Made by a program: the position numbers and the translations under genes. 31,032 bases of DNA from Merdiplasma sp905207905 (GTDB lineage Bacteria > Bacillota > Clostridia > Lachnospirales > Lachnospiraceae): positions 1-31,032 of the forward strand of contig CABRXX010000028.1 of NCBI GenBank assembly GCA_902475025.1. The letters run 5' to 3'. Of this stretch, positions 30,889-31,032 are shown piece by piece. The stretch's first letter is position 1, and each line of letters starts with the position of its first letter. The notes under the pieces were generated by a model that worked only from the letters and a program-made list of their open reading frames with translations, was not told where the DNA came from and did no database searches.

Positions 30889-31032
30889 CTAAGCTCTCTC
30901 AACTTTGCCGGATCTTAAGCAGGAAGTACAAACGTACAGTTTCTTAGAAGTTCCGTTTACTTTGCAAGCAACATGCTTAATGTTGGATTTCCACATTTTA
31001 TTGCTTCTTCTATGAGAATGGCTCACATTGTT
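30889..31032 (-). CDS. rpmB: 50S ribosomal protein L28, 5' end outside window
   Basis: The C-terminal 47 residues of L28 are present on the minus strand: NNVSHSHRRSNKMWKSN, VNGTSKKLYVCTSCLRSG and the terminal KVERA. About 15 N-terminal residues lie beyond the window. L28 is a large-subunit protein near the E site. The CTSC pair remains from the zinc-ribbon form. Confidence 0.97.
   Translation of the reverse strand, partial: NNVSHSHRRSNKMWKSNIKHVACKVNGTSKKLYVCTSCLRSGKVERA

Noticed and set aside
1..31032. CRISPR arrays, tRNA or rRNA genes, insertion sequences, phage genes
   Set aside because: No repeat-spacer array, tRNA-like cloverleaf, rRNA segment, transposase or phage protein was seen anywhere in the window.

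Overview
The window looks like chromosomal DNA from a spore-forming Clostridia bacterium, most likely a Lachnospiraceae-type gut anaerobe. Three things point that way: sporulation genes (spoIVA, a ytfJ-type gene, a SleB-domain hydrolase), a Gram-positive LexA/SOS module with CGAAC-N4-GTTC-type operators, and strong AGGAGG ribosome binding sites with TTGACA/TATAAT promoters. Family assignments come from reading the sequence; no database was searched.

Layout. 1-1345: 3' part of a CyuA/UPF0597 L-cysteine desulfidase gene, a small orphan ORF and a terminator. 1344-2701: lexA (minus) diverging from a LysM membrane protein (plus) that resembles the SOS division inhibitor YneA; four to five LexA boxes lie between them. 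2702-5396: an AT-richer patch with an HD-domain gene convergent to a two-gene lipid operon (divergent PlsY-like acyltransferase and a GT28/MGDG-synthase-like glycosyltransferase). 5437-7046: homocysteine S-methyltransferase and a CDP-alcohol phosphatidyltransferase. 7058-7579: a self-contained transcription unit with a consensus promoter, a cobalamin riboswitch, about 240 nt of structured RNA without a convincing gene, and a strong terminator. 7769-10712: spoIVA and a secreted repeat/SleB hydrolase. 10934-16737: a five-gene Liv-type (HAAT) ABC transporter operon with a zinc alcohol dehydrogenase behind it. 16937-21883: luxS, then after a leaky-looking terminator cobU, cobS, a short CobU-like gene, cobC, ruvA and ruvB. 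21946-28065: zapA, a U32 peptidase/RlhA-like gene, a SEDS (FtsW/RodA) gene and an overlapping class B PBP. 28097-30763: Nudix hydrolase, a small conserved-looking gene, a ytfI-like DUF2953 gene, ytfJ and a 45-aa membrane protein. The window ends in rpmB on the minus strand.

How the genes relate. Several loci touch the methionine cycle and B12: LuxS releases homocysteine, the S-methyltransferase domain consumes it, CobU/CobS/CobC build the cobalamin nucleotide loop, and a B12 riboswitch sits between them. That riboswitch is not in front of any cobalamin gene. It heads an orphan RNA, which is the most interesting object in the window. Two other groups are functional neighbourhoods: SOS/recombination (lexA, the LysM gene, ruvAB) and envelope/division (zapA, SEDS, PBP, LysM, SleB hydrolase).
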